From the NCBI GenBank assembly GCA_016081115.2, contig CM071926.1, positions 11,979,971 to 12,043,970 of the forward strand: a stretch of 64,000 nucleotides of DNA, in the 5' to 3' direction. Each line of letters opens with the position of its first letter. The stretch's first letter is position 1. This DNA is from Rehmannia glutinosa. Lineage: Eukaryota; Streptophyta; Magnoliopsida; Lamiales; Orobanchaceae. A model generated the notes under the pieces. That model was not told the origin of the DNA. It saw nothing but the letters and a program-made list of their open reading frames with translations, and made no database searches. Below, one piece after another: positions 1 through 11,944 of the stretch. The position numbers and the translations under genes are program-made.

Positions 1-47
1 TATTAAAACAAAATCATCAAAATCTTGATAAAAACATTTATCTAACA

Positions 48-401
48 CAAAGTTGTGTATCATTATCCACTGTTGAGTTTGAATATATGGCCCTAGGGAG
101 TTTTTGTTCTCAAATATTGTGGATAATACAAATGTTGTCTGACTATGGAGTTGAAAAGAAAACTTATACTGCTTACTGTGATAATTCAAGTGCCATAAAT
201 ATTTCTAAAAACCCTGTGCGACATTCCAGAACAGAACACATCGATATTCGACACCACTTTATTCGCGACTTGCTTGAGACTAAAATTATTACCATTGATT
301 TTGTTACCACTGAGAAACCAATTGCTGATATTTTCGCCAAAGCCCTGGACTTTCAAAGGTTTAATTCCTTGAAACAGTCCATGGGTGTTTGTGCTCTCTG
401 A
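48..401 (+). pseudogene. Copia RNase H C-terminal fragment (copy 1)
   Basis: An open frame covers the end of a Ty1/Copia polyprotein. It shows the RNase H signature CDNSSAINISKNPV, the HIDIRHHFIRD motif that follows it, and a terminal ADIFAKALDFQRFNSLK segment before a stop at 399-401. These are standard landmarks of plant Copia RNase H. Only the last ~117 codons are present: the frame is cut at base 48, where similarity to copy 2 begins, so the domain lacks its N-terminal part and the rest of pol. It is a dead retrotransposon remnant. Its twin at 39621 continues upstream into more Copia sequence. Confidence 0.9.
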
Positions 402-1500
402 GCAGTGTGGGTTTTAGTGTTGCAACACCATATGAATTATTTCTCTTTCTTGATATGTTGCAACCTCTTTTGATCTTGATTCTTGTGCATTAGTCATTAT
501 GTATTTTTAAGATCATTTCATTGACTAAAAAAAATTGTGGATCAATTTGCAAACATAATGATTTTTCCCATGTGAAAGATGTATTTTTCTTTAAAGCCTT
601 TGACGGAAAAAACTGCATATTCATTGAGTGTGAAAGATATTCAGTTGTGAACTATTTTCTGCTCTTTTGCATGCTTGAATTATGTTGTGATCTTCTGAGA
701 AAGAGCTACCCATGTTTTGGAGTGAAAGCTACCGACTGGCTAATTGTTCTCTCAACGATCCTTTCACTCAAAAGAATTTTAAAAATGGGAAAAGAATTCT
801 GATCCATTCACTTTGTGTGGTGGTATTTTTGAAAATGATGGCACAACACTGGGTTACAACATTAAAACACCTGAAACGTTTTTTTATTCTTGTCAGAAAT
901 AAACTCATCATCCTAGACATCCTTCAGGATCATATTTTGGGCTTATGGAAAATATCTTCTTAATTATTTCGAATTGGCGGATTATTTTTGGAACTGATTT
1001 TTTTCTTAAATTTGTCTATAATAGAAGATATATTTTATTAATGCTTATTTTGGACTGTATGCACCCCCTGATTTATGGGACTTTCCCCAAAAATATTTGA
1101 ATTTTAAATTTGTACTTGGGAGTTTTTCTTGGAACTACCATAGTAGCCATTTGTATCTCTCCAATTATGACAGTTCATTCTCTCATCAATTTTAGTAAAG
1201 ACTACACACAAATTCTTTAAGGAGATTGTTGTGACCAAAAAAAAATAGCCAAAGTTTGGTTGACTTCATTTGTCTTTTTTTTGGTCAAATAGGGGGAGAG
1301 AAGAGACTCAACTGAGGTAAGTCCCGAGTAAGGGGGCAGACTAAGTCAAGTGAGGTGAGACCCGAGTAAACGGGAGTAGACTAAGTCAAGTAAGGTGAGA
1401 CCTATTAGAGGAGGAGTCCTAAAAATCTGATGAAGAGGAAGGAAGAAGATGATGCAAAATGGCAATTTTTTTAGAGAAACCTTTAAGTTATTTGTAGTTA
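402..1500 (+). mobile_element. Copia 3' region and possible 3' LTR start (copy 1)
   Basis: No host gene is visible here. The stretch follows the RNase H stop and holds short chance ORFs only. At 1215-1226 a purine tract (TTTAAGGAGAT) is followed by TGTTGTGACC at 1227, which looks like a polypurine tract and LTR start. A second G-rich tract lies near 1291. At about 1310-1410 a ~40-bp unit built on AAGTCAAGTGAGGTGAGACC is repeated about 2.5 times. I could not find the LTR end or a matching 5' LTR, so the boundary is tentative. The same block is at 39999-41070 in copy 2. Confidence 0.45.
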
Positions 1501-1927
1501 TTTATAATTTTATTTCGAACTTCACATTTTTAATCTCCATTTCTTACTCATCATAGTATCTATACCAAGGAATACAATTCCATTTCTTGAGTTTAAATTG
1601 AGAAAACGCGTCATATCTTGTCCATGTACAAAATTGAGCTACTGGTCGCTTTGAGGGAAGTTAGGAGGAATGCGTGAAATGCTCGATTATCAAAGAGCTC
1701 CCCAACGAGCTCTCTCTATTCTATCCAATAGACAACGTTTTTTTTATCATTTTACCAAGTAGAAGAAACAGAGGGTGGGAACTCTTGATTTATATATGTT
1801 GGTGTTTATTTCATAATTTACATAATATTTACAAAATTATATAAATATCATAAGTATTGAGTGTACTATTATGAGTAAAAATCTTACAATTTTGGCCAAA
1901 TATATAAAGTTGGTGGGTCTTACTCGC

Positions 1928-2057
1928 TAAACAAGGGTGTGGGTCGGGGCGGGTATGTGTGTAAGATGAGTCGGGTCGGGTCGGATGTGAGTATTACATT
2001 TTCTTACGGGTCAGGTTCAGGTCTAGATGCCCCATACCCGACCCATTGACATCCCTA
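1928..2057. mobile_element. Short hAT-like MITE (copy 1)
   Basis: About 130 bp bounded by inverted ends. The right end read on the minus strand begins TAGGGATGTCAATGGGTCGG, and the left end is a diverged TAAACAAGGGTGTGGGTCGG (TAGACACGGG in copy 2). Such TAGGGATGTCAATGGG termini are typical of non-autonomous plant hAT elements. GC-rich GGGTCGGG repeats fill the inside. No clear 8-bp target duplication was found. Confidence 0.5.
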
Positions 2058-2074
2058 GCTAGGGTCAACAAAAA

Positions 2075-2465
2075 GGCAAAAACTTGCGTGAGGCGGTCTC
2101 ACGAATTTAGATCCGTGAGACGGAGCCCTTACACAAAGTTTTAAAGGTTTTTTTTTCAGATTTTATTTTTCTTAGGGTTTATATTTGGCTTTTAGGGTTT
2201 ATTTTGTTTCTCGGGTTTATTTTTAATTGATTTGGTTTTTTAGGATTTTTAGTTTTTTTCAGGGTTTATTTTTTATTTTTTGGGTTTATTTTTGTTTTTC
2301 GGGTTTATTCTTCATGGTTCATGTTTTTAGGGTTTATTTTTGTTTCTTCATGGTTCATTATTATTTTTAAATTTATTTTCATGGTTCATGTTCTCAAGAT
2401 GGAGCCCTTAGGAGGTCCGTCTCACAGATTTAGATCCGTGAGACCGTCTGACAAGAGACTTGCTC
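2075..2465. mobile_element. 391-bp TIR element with 9-bp target duplication (copy 1)
   Basis: The element is flanked by the direct repeat CAACAAAAA at 2066-2074 and 2466-2474. Its ends are inverted: the left starts GGCAAAAACTTGCGTGAGGC, and the right read in reverse starts GAGCAAGTCTCTTGTCAGAC. Each end carries its own palindrome built on GTCTCACG...CGTGAGAC, so each end can fold alone. The inside is T-rich, with a repeated GGGTTTATTTTT-like unit. A 9-bp duplication fits a Mutator-like MITE. The related elements at 4706 and 27788 share these ends. Confidence 0.75.
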
Positions 2466-2635
2466 CAACAAAAATGGGAAAAAGAAGAAAAAATGGCAAG
2501 TATTAATTACGATAGCCAAAAAAGAAAATCACAAAGGGAGATACTGGTCCAAACTTATTATTTTCCGTGACCCTTATTTAGCTGCATCAATCCCACCGCC
2601 CATCGGAGCTGAAGCAGGAATTACATACACACACA

Positions 2636-2642
2636 TATAAAA
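2636..2642 (+). promoter_or_regulatory. Putative TATA box of uL18-like gene (copy 1)
   Basis: TATAAAA lies about 200 bp before the start codon of the ribosomal protein gene and is kept in copy 2 (42258-42264). It is a position-based guess; no start site can be read from the sequence. Confidence 0.35.
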
Positions 2643-2842
2643 CCACTCGTTTCAATCTTACTTTTGGCGGCTTAAGGGTACGTGGTTTGAACTTTGCACT
2701 TTGGACATTGCTTCTCCCATACCCCATACTTGGAGTTGATATGTTTGATTAAATGCCTGAACGAAATTTCGAAGCATAATTTGACGGCAGCTTTTAGTTT
2801 CTCTGACAGTAATCTTCTGGGTTGGAGACGGGTAAATAATTC

Positions 2843-4040
2843 ATGGCGATTGGTTCTTGTATTGCTGCATTGAAGTTCCAGGCTTGTGGGATCTTTGGAA
2901 CTGGTCTTAATAGCTCTAACATTCTTCCTCTAAAATCTGCAAGTAAGCAATATAAGTAGTATTTATATTCTCTGAGCATTTTTCTTTATCTATATATTTG
3001 GAAGAAGAGAGAGTGTCAGCGTGTGTGCACAGAAACACAACTTCTGGTTAAACTCTTGAAAAGGGGTATCCTCTTTCGCAAGTTTTGATGATTAAAACTT
3101 TCTTCAGATATGGTTATGAAGCCATTGGTAATTGAAGCAAGAGCCACTCAAAGGACGGAGAGTGCTAAAATTCGGAATAGAAGATTAAGAAAAAAGGTAA
3201 ACAATATGAAATGCGTTCTCGAGGAGAAGTTCTTGTCTAGACCCTGTTTGGTCACACTCGAATTAAATACACAACTATTGCAATTAGCTTTGTAATTGAT
3301 CACTCTTCCAAGTTCCCCTGACTAATGTTCACTTCCAGGAGATATCGATATGGATATCATATTTTGATGCTCGATAAAAGTTTAGTTAGGAGTTATTACT
3401 TTGAGATAGTGGTTTATTTGGTTATTTATTTATTTTTTTAACTTGAATTATCAGTGATTGTTTTGAATTGTGTATGTAATTGCGACATTCACATCGTGAT
3501 CTTTCTTACCAGTTCAATGGGACAGCTATAAAACCAAGGCTTTCAGTGTTCTGTTCGGATAAGCAGTTGTATGCTATGTTGGTAGATGACCAGAAGAAGA
3601 AGTGTTTGTTTTATGGGAGCACTCTGCAGAAATCGATGCGAAAGGATCTGTCTTGCACTACTGCTGTAAGTATTCTATTCAACTTTTAGGAGGTTTTTCC
3701 AATGGAATAATTATTCAAAATGAAGATTTGAAGGCAAGAAAATGCCAGAGCCTCTTATTTTTGTGAAAGTTCAAACTGGTTTTCAGGTTTTTTTTTTTTT
3801 CCAGTTGTTTTTGCTCTTTGCTAGTTTATTTTATCTGGATTAATCCAAAGTAGTGTAAACAGAACAACAATTTCTTAATTTTAGGAGGCAGCCAAACGTG
3901 TTGGGGAAGAGCTTATCAAGACTTGTATAGATCTCAACATCAACGAAATTTCGTTTTACGATCGCAATGGCTTGGCTCGAGGAGAACGAATGCAAGCCTT
4001 CGAAACTGCCATTGGTCTCCATGGTTTCTTGCCGCGATAG
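2843..4040 (+). CDS. uL18-type ribosomal protein, probably organellar (copy 1)
   Basis: Four exons join into a 165-residue protein: 2843-2942, 3108-3196, 3513-3665 and 3885-4040. All introns are GT-AG and the phases fit. The first ~40 residues (MAIGSCIAALKFQACGIFG...) are rich in small and hydroxylated residues with no acidic ones, which would suit an organelle transit peptide. The mature part shows the L18 core: KPRLSVFCSDKQLYAML, then AAKRVGEELIKTCIDLNI and a C-terminal RNGLARGERMQAF segment. In bacteria-type ribosomes uL18 binds 5S rRNA. The length fits the small plant L18p/L5e-family proteins. Plastid or mitochondrial targeting is inferred. Copy 2 (42466-43666) encodes the same protein with two substitutions near residue 48. 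Confidence 0.85.
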
Positions 4041-4705
4041 ATATGTTTTAGGTTTTATGAAACCTGTTGATATTTGATGTTCTAGTAGCATCAATGTGTA
4101 TTTGAAAGCTGATAATAAATACTTTTCGTCATTGATCTATGAGCTACCTTGGTTTTCCTGTTCTCTCTTTTACTAGAAACTAGCATGGTGCTGCTGCATG
4201 TGATTGAAGACTTTCCTGTGGATACTATGACTGATTTGGGATACTTACAAAAACACCCATGAGGTTTAGTCTAATACAAAATTAATCCAGTATTTTTCAA
4301 AATTACAAATACCTATTTCACATTTGTTTCTCTCTTACAAATCACCCCTCAAATATTTGTTAAGTAAAGACAAACCACAAGGATGTTTGTATTACAGGTA
4401 CTTGTAATTGTGAAAGATAACTGGAGTTCTTCGTAATTAGGCTAAACCTCAGTGGTGTTTTTGTAATCATCCCGGTTGATAATGTAAACATGAAGCATGA
4501 GGGCCTCTGCTGCGATACCAGACTATGAATAGTAGCTTTCTGAGGGCAGAAAAAACGAAGAGATGGAGAAAATTGAAACTAGGAGAGCCTTATTTTTCTT
4601 TTCTTTTTTTTTTGTGGATTTTCTCTTTTTCCTTTTCCATTTGATAGTGAGAAAAAGTGGAAATTTGAATTATGTTTGTATTTGTAGTGATAGATAATTG
4701 TCATT
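4041..4705. other. 3' flank of uL18-like gene, no gene seen
   Basis: Contains the likely 3' UTR (AATAAA-like signal at 4113) and AT-rich sequence. No coding frame or element end is recognisable. Confidence 0.5.
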
Positions 4706-4889
4706 GGACAAAAACTCTTGTCAGACCGTCTAACGGGTCTGGCCCGTTAGATGGATCTAACCCGCGACCCGGTGTCATTTTTTTATGCGGTGTTAAGTTG
4801 TTAGTCCTGTTTTTATGTTGGTAATTTTTTGTATTTTGTATTACTTGTTACTCTCAATTGTATTAGTTGTTATACTGAAATGTATTAGT

Positions 4890-5345
4890 CCAAAACATGT
4901 TTTACCACGAAGTTGTCCCTTTTAATTATAAAACGGAGAATTACTATGAAGCTGTAAAGTCTAATATATGTTTTTACTAATATATTATAACGCAACGTGT
5001 AATACTTTTTTACAAAGTCGTCCCATTTTAATTATAAAACAGAGACTTTCTACGGAGTTGTAAAGTCAAATACATTTATTTGATACATCTAATACATTGG
5101 AATGCAATGTGTAATACTTTTCTACAAAGTTATGTCATTTAATAATATAAACAGAGAATTACTAAGAAGTTGTATAGTATAATACATTTTTCTAATACAT
5201 CCAATACATTAGGATGCAATGTGTAATACTTTTCTTCAAAGTTGTGCCTTTTAAATATAAAACAGAGACTTTCTACGGAGTTGTAAAGTCTAATACATTT
5301 TTAAATACATCTAATACATTTAAATGCGATGTGTAATACTTTTTA
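4890..5345. repeat. ~110-bp tandem repeats inside TIR element (copy 1)
   Basis: About four imperfect units recur with a period near 110 bp. Landmarks are a TGTAATACTTTT string, an AAAACAGAGA string and an AGTTGTAAAGTC string. The same array is in copy 2 at about 44520-44965. A comparable array of different sequence sits in the related element at 27788. Confidence 0.8.
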
Positions 5346-5360
5346 ATAATGACCAAATGA

Positions 5361-5680
5361 AACTTGTATACGTAGGTGTGGCGTCCGATTAGGAAAATCG
5401 TGATCGACATTGCAAGACAGGTTGTCGGGATAGAGAAGCCTATCACCCAACTGATGATCAGTTTGTCTGAATGTAGACAACTCCCGTCAGGGCGATCACG
5501 AGGGCGATGGTGAACGAAAAATACCACCAATTGAAGAAGCTCGAGCCGTGTTCGTCCTTTTTTCGTGTTCGTGATTCGAATTGATCGCTCCGAAAGTGAT
5601 GTTCACGGCCTAATCCCACCGCACCATGGCTATAAGTCCAAGGCTTGTGAACAAGAAAGCTAATTATTTGTCGTTGCTGA
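5361..5680 (-). pseudogene. NPF/PTR (POT-family) transporter fragment (copy 1)
   Basis: The minus strand encodes recognisable pieces of a plant nitrate/peptide transporter: FFNWWYFSFTIALVIALTGV, then a frame change, then SWVIGFSIPTTCLAMSITIF and LIGRHTYVYK. Upstream, SLGLIAMGAGGI (clear in copy 2) is also typical of the family. These motifs belong to consecutive membrane segments of NPF proteins, which are proton-coupled transporters of about 600 residues, so only a small part is present. There is no start, and a stop lies near 5460. It sits inside the TIR element at 4706-5921 and was probably captured by it. Confidence 0.75.
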
Positions 5681-5982
5681 GGTTGTTTTTGTGGGAGATG
5701 TGGCTCGCGGCGCGGTGGCTCTGGTTGAAGGAGGAAGGAGCTGGAAAATTAGGACTTTGAATCACGATGTCTGAATGGGAATGGGAAACCGGGGTTTTTT
5801 TTTCTTTTTTTTTTTTTTTAAATTTTTGGCGAATCGGGGTCGGTGGCCGGGCGATGGGTAGGATATTTAGATCCGTCTAACGGATCTAGATCCATTAGAT
5901 GGTCTGACAGGAGACTAGCTTTTGTTATTGGTATACGTTGATTTAGGCTCGCACGTATTTTCGTAGTTATTATATGTACATA

Positions 5983-7306
5983 GGATTTAGATCAGGTGAG
6001 TCCACATTTCTTAGGTGAGTACACGAGACCAAATCTGAGTCATTGATTCAATTTTTAAACGGTTAAGATTAATCAGATTTTAATATTATTTAATATATAA
6101 CTTAATTTAAATAAGGGCTTATTAGTAATTTTATTTTAAATCAATTTTTGGGAGGGAATTTATTTTTGGTAGTGGGCTAAATTTTAGGGGCCTCCAAGTT
6201 ATGATGGACGTGTAAATCCAATATCTTCCATATCTTTTCGCAAGATTTGTAAATCGAAAAGTCGGTTCATCCCATCCACCGTCCGTCCACACTCAAAGTC
6301 TCTCGCAAGTCCAAATCGTCTTCCTCCATTGACGAAGTCTTCCACACAAGATTTCTCTCGCCTCCGTCGCCCACCATATTTCCCGCATTCCAACCCGTCT
6401 TCCACCATCTTCCACCGCCTTCCTTCGCGAAACAAAAATCACAACACCATCTCTTCAAATCGAAAAATTACCAAATCTCCAAATCGAGAATCAAAATCGG
6501 CGAGGCAAAATCGTGACATTGTTGTTTTTTAGAAGAAGCCCATTGGAACCCTTAGTTTTTATTTGAAGAACACAACAAATTGTGTGAATTTCTATTTGCG
6601 TCCCGCAACATTGTAGGTTAGGCAACTTTTTTTTCTCATTTTATTTTCGTAATTTTTTTTTATATTTTGCATTTCTTATGTAGTATTCTATTTTTATTGG
6701 TGGATTTGTTTTTAATATTGCCTATATTTTGTCCCCCGTAAATATGCTTAGGAATGCTTATAATGGGGAATGGTGGAAATCAGAAAACAATATCGCTTAT
6801 GGTTAGGACATTTGATGTGTTGTTTGTTTAAATTGTCTTTATTATCTTGAAAAGTTGAAGTCTGGTAGAGTTGGTCTTATGGGATTTTTAAATACATTTT
6901 TGTTGCTGATAACTATGTATTCCTTACATTTTGTTTCCAAGTCTGGTATTTTTGAACGATGGTGACCTGCAATTGCTTATTTGTGTTCAGAACTATGCTT
7001 ACTCACATTATATATAATGCTTACTTATCTTATATATAATACTTAAGTCTGTTAGGGTTAGCTCTTATGTGATTTTTACATACATTTTTGTTGCTGATAA
7101 CTATTTATTCCCCACCTTTTTTTCCAAGTCTGTTAAGTTTGCCTGTTGATAATGTGTACTGCTTTTTGGTGTTGACAATTATGCTTGCTCACATTTTATA
7201 TTATGCTTACCTATATTATGTAGTATGCTTTAAATTTGTTACCAGTTTTTATAAGACAGTTGAATGACTATTTGCTACCTTATTTTTTTTAGTGTTTCTT
7301 TTGGAG
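5983..7306 (+). other. Left arm of MULE: leader exon and motif-rich intron
   Basis: After the TIR, a GC-richer stretch (6200-6615) looks like an untranslated first exon, ending AACATTGTAG before GTTAGG. The 34331 element has the same junction (AACATTGTAG|GTGAAG near 34793). The following ~690 bp are T-rich, carry many TGCTTA(T/C) motifs and end TTTTTTTTAG before the first codon of the protease gene. Confidence 0.5.
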
Positions 7307-10300
7307 ATGGCTAAGGAGAGCAAGAAGAGTAAGGTACATTGGATAAAGGAGCAAGAAGAGGAAGGCGGCAGATATTGATGTTGTTGCGAGCGAGTAAGAA
7401 AAAGAAAGGAAAGGACAAAGGTAAAAAAGTGATGAGCAGAGCTGAGTGACGAAGAATCCAAATATCCCAGATCGTACGAGATCAACGGGAGGAGGTTCGC
7501 CAAAGTTATTAAGAAATTGAACCCGCATGCACGGTTGCCGCACTAGATTGGGTTCGGTGGATCGTTGCACATGAAGATCGTGGAAATACCGCGACGCTTA
7601 ACTTCATCGGGCCGGGTTAAAATTTTCAACCCAGCTTAGTCGGAACTGGTGATATCAAAGCGGAAAAAATTCACGAGACGCCACGGATGTGGAACGGGTT
7701 CTTGGAATCCCAAATGGTAGTGTGAATATTGAACGGAAGAACAAAGTCAGGGGATGTGAACTTTATAAAGAATGGCTAGAGATTTTTAATAAGCCTAACA
7801 ACCACATCACGGCAAAACACGTAGCTACGTAGATGTTAAAATTTGAGGACGGAGGTGATCTGGTTCAAGAGGCACTTTGTTGCCCTGGTGGACTGCTTGA
7901 TTATCGGGAATAACCCTATTGGTTATGTTAACCCCCTCATGATGGACAGCCTGGATAATGTTCATAATATTAGCAACCTTGGCTGGTGCGAGTACACAAT
8001 TAATACGTTGGTGACAAACCATGCACGTTGAGAGAAGGGAAGCAAAAATGTTCAATGGCCCCCTTTTGTTTTTATCGGTAGCGATAAATTATTATTGTTT
8101 TACATTTTTGTATCACTACATTGCATACTTTTCTAATTTTTGTTGTTTGTGTAGGTTTTTTATTTGGATAGGGTTGTTTTCTATACTAGGGACGTGACTA
8201 GAACTCTCCCCAGTATTAGAGGTTGGACTTCTCATATCATTAAGAAAAGGGTACACAAGGAGATGAAAGAAGGTGGATTTGGGCAGGGTCATTTGGCGGA
8301 ACCGCCCGCATGACGGCGGTTTTGAACGGGCGGTCGTGGGCGGTGACATGGGGCGGGTAGGAAGTCGGTCACAATGGGTCGCACGTCGTCCGAGATTGAG
8401 AGCCATGAGGTAAAATTTTTAGTTCGGTTTGGTTGATTGAATCCATTTTGATTAATGCTTGTGGTAGATAAAACATATGCTTATACATGTAGTTAAATTT
8501 GCTTTTATTAGATAAATGATGGAGAATTTGATTGTTGTAATCGTTGCATTCATTTATAGTTAATAATGCTTATTATGTTTCCCAAATGTGCTTATATATG
8601 TTGCTCAAATGCTTACAAATTGTTATTGTAATTTTTGGTTCCTTACAAATGTGCTGGAATATTTTTTATGACATATGACAGTTCATCTTATATGGTGTGC
8701 TAATATTACTCACAGAATATTTTTTGTCTTGCTTATGAGTTTTGCCAATTTTGCTTATATGTGTTGCATATAATGCTTACATAACGATGAAGTATTTAAT
8801 TATTTGCACTTTTCTATTTTTTTTGTCTAATGTTTGGTTTGCTTATGATAGTTTCCAATTATGCTTATATGTGTTGCTAATAATGCTTACAGAATAATGA
8901 AGTATTAATTAATTTTATTTTTGGTATTATTGTCTAATGTATTTGGACTGCTTATGGATTTGCAAATTATACTTATATATGCTGCTTATTATGCTTACAA
9001 GTAATGATGAAGTGTAAATCATGATATGTAGTCATTTAAATATTTCTCCAGAATCGACATTTTGGTTTGATAACTTTTGGAAAGGAGTATAAATCAAGAT
9101 TGCTGAAGAAGTTGTCAGGCCTTGCTACATATGTGGTCGACATAATCGCGTTGCTTGAAAATGCTCCAAAAGAGATGACAAGCGACGCAGACTTTTGCAA
9201 ATTACAAGATTCAAACGATGATGCTTATATGCTCACCTAGTAAGCACACATTGGACGCGCGGCGGACCCTATCCGACGATATGAGCGAGACGCACTGAAT
9301 GAAGCTTTTGGAATAATCCCGAGACGATAGCCGTCAAAAAAAAGTTGAGATTGCACTTGGTCGTAGGGAAGAGTATGAAAAGGGTGGGGAAGATTTGCCA
9401 AGTTTCACCTGGGTGTTACCAAGAGCTGTTAAAATTGTGGGCGGGGATGTAAGATTTTTTGATTTTTTTTCTCGTTATTTTTTAATATCCCAGATACGCC
9501 GCTTACTATGAATAGAATGTTGGTTTTCTGTATTGTACTGATGTGCGTTGTTGCATTTTTTTTCTTGTTTTATTAACATGGTGGGGTTAGCGGGGCACGT
9601 GATGTTGGCGAAGATGGTGTGGATATCGAGACGTGCTCGGGGACGGTGATGGCGAGGATGACGAGGAGGATGACAAATGAGGATGACAAGGAGGATGAGG
9701 GTAAGAGCGACGAAAATGAGGATGAGGATGGTAGTAGTGACGATGATGAGGGGGATCCTGTTGACGCCGAGTTGGAACAAGATGGCGGTGACAGTGGGAA
9801 CGAAGAATATGAGGTTAACAGTGCCGATGAGATGGAGGGAGGGCAAATTGAGAATGCACTGATTGACATGTTGTCCGAATGTTCAAAACTTGAAATGATG
9901 GTTTGAATCGGATTTTTGAAAATCCGCCGGTGAATCGTAAGTTTCTTTTTATTTTGTTTATTTTAAAAATGACTTTTTATGATGTTTTTAGTTTGAGCAA
10001 TTGTATGAACATGCGGGGAGGAAGTCATATTTGGTAGTGGTGAATTTAATATAACAAGACAAGATATGGAGACTTTGAAGGGCGGAAAGATGTCGTGGGC
10101 TATTGTGGATACCGGTCTTTTATCCTGAATCGCAAGGAATCGTTGAGGGTGATAGTTCTCCACGAGATTCTTTGCCACGACATATCCATTGTATGTTTCA
10201 CCCGCATTTCTTGGTAGATAATTTTGTGATGCATGAGTTTTGACTGGTTTATATGCTTTTGTTAGTAGTATCCATTATTATGCTCTGTTTTTGTATACTA

Positions 10301-11287
10301 TGCTTATGGATATATCAAAATATGCTTAGGATGCTTTCCATTATGCTAGTGTTTCGTGAATTCATGGATTATAAATTTGCTTAAGTTGGGTTTGAGTTAT
10401 GCTTATTAATGTTATGCATATTGCTTCATCGTTATTTCGCCCCATTATGTCTTTATGTATAATAGATTGCTTGTGTCTGTTATGAACAATGCTTATGTAT
10501 GCATTAAATGTTGCTTGCCGATGAGTTAATTACTTCTAATTTAATCATATTTTTATTGCGACATTCACAATTGCAATGCCAAAGAATGCGATGTTACGAG
10601 TGAAACGGTTAAGACATTCAAGAAAGCTTCGACGTCGAGTTTAGCGATTCAGTAGCGAAAGATGGAGGAGATCCGGTTGGTATGTATGATATGGTGAGGC
10701 TTTTTTTTTTTTGTCCGTGAACCTAATTTTTGTTACCCATTGTGTAGTTCTTCTTCCCAATATTCAAGAGTGAACATTTTTTCGTGGTATGCTTCGACGT
10801 TAAAAAAAAGTTCGCCATGACGTATTAGACAACTCTTCGGTTGGCGGCAACAAAACCCTCAAATACGACTGCGTCCCGATAAATTGGTCAGTTCGTCTCT
10901 ATAGATGATTGAAGATATATTTTCATTCTTTATTGTTTTACTGATTCAAATATATATTTTTAATGGACAACGACAAGTATTTTCGCAATACCTATCGACT
11001 AAGGGTTTCCCGTCAATTGCTCGTGTGATCCAGCAAACGACTGCATCTCATTTGTGCATGCCCTGGAGGGACAAGGATAACAAAGTTGATTGTGGTATCT
11101 TCGCAATGCGCCATATGGAGACCTATATGGGAGGTGGGATCAGAAATTGGGATAGCGGGCTCCGGAAGAACGACGTGGCGCAACTTTTGATGATGCGAGA
11201 AAGACGTTGCGCAATATGCTTGGACTCATGAATGATCTTAGGGAGGCGGTAATGGGACGAGTGAAGGTGTTTGCCAAAAAGAATTAA
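7307..11287 (+). pseudogene. Ulp1-like cysteine protease gene of the MULE, degraded
   Basis: Coding pieces run from an ATG at 7307 (MAKESKKSK) to a stop at 11285. Piece one (about 7440-8060) includes FKRHFVALVDCLIIGNNP, typical of the N-terminal domain of plant Ulp1-linked TE proteins. Piece two (8160-8400) continues it. An acidic run of D and E follows at 9640-9880. The protease domain starts near 10060 (METLKGGKMSWAIVDT). It keeps the catalytic His region (SEHFFVVCFDV, near 10770) with an Asp shortly after, and the catalytic Cys in DCGIFAMRHME (near 11090). Ulp1 enzymes cleave SUMO-like conjugates; the role in MULEs is unknown. Introns hold TGCTTA motifs. Stops and frameshifts break the frame, so no full protein is expected. 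Confidence 0.8.
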
Positions 11288-11944
11288 GATCAACCGGAAC
11301 ATTTTATTTGTTTTGTACTTTTAATTGATATTTGAAGTACTCTCTAGCGATCTTCCGCATACACGGTTAACCCGCTTGGTCTTTGAAGTACTTTTTAGTG
11401 TTTTTGAATGTTTTTTTGATTAGTGCCTATGTAAAGCGGTAATTCAAGTGGTTAATCGGCAGGTTAACTCTATTTTGCAAGCAATCATTTTCATGATATG
11501 ATAAAATGTTTCTAGCATTACTTCAAATATTTGTTAAGCGGTGTTCTTCTTCTTCACCGTAGCGTAAAACCATCGCAATGCAAGCAATATTCAAATGTTT
11601 TAACTTCTTCAAGTATACAAATATTTCGTAAGCAGAATTCAAACGATGCACAAGCAGAAATCATTTGTCTTGTTAGCATTATTTCAAAAATTATAACTTA
11701 TCAAGTATGTCATACTATATAGTTGTAATCAAATGTGTTTTAGCATGAGTTAAATCTTTGTCCATGCAGATTTTAATGTTTTTGTAGGTACGTATATCAT
11801 GTTATTTTATATTGTAGAAAATAATCAAAGTGCAAGATAAAAAAAATTAACTTAAAAAATAAGCGATAAAATATGCATAAATAAGCAGTATCAAATGCTT
11901 TAATAAGCAGTCTCAAACATGCAATCGCAAAAAATAAAACATCA
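11288..11944. other. Intergenic zone between the two convergent MULE genes
   Basis: No coding segment is seen. This is where the dispersed motif changes orientation: TGCTTA reads on the plus strand to the left, and TAAGCA (its complement) from about 11470 to the right. Confidence 0.6.

Larger units (their letters stand above)
4706..5921. mobile_element. 1.2-kb MULE-like element with captured gene fragment (copy 1)
   Basis: The ends belong to the same family as 2075-2465. The left starts GGACAAAAACTCTTGTCAGA; the right read in reverse starts AAGCTAGTCTCCTGTCAGAC. Both carry short palindromes around CCGTTAGA. Flanks TTGTCATT and TTGTTATT form an imperfect target duplication. Inside are about four ~110-bp tandem repeats (4890-5345) and, on the minus strand, a piece of an NPF transporter gene (5361-5680). 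There is no transposase, so it is non-autonomous. Carrying a host gene fragment between TIRs is the definition of a Pack-MULE, but the superfamily is inferred from the ends and target duplication only. Confidence 0.7.

Noticed and set aside
521..963. Two short plus-strand ORFs shared by both copies (also 40102-40544)
   Set aside because: They lie in the non-coding 3' part of the Copia remnant, have no recognisable domain and overlap each other.
7249..7570. Minus-strand ORFs of 84 and 93 aa rich in S, L and F
   Set aside because: Antisense to the start of the MULE protease gene; no domain.
9475..9906. Overlapping ORFs on both strands with S/L-rich or R/M-rich products
   Set aside because: Only the acidic D/E-rich plus-strand frame fits the protease gene; the others are out-of-frame readings of the same GA-rich repeat.
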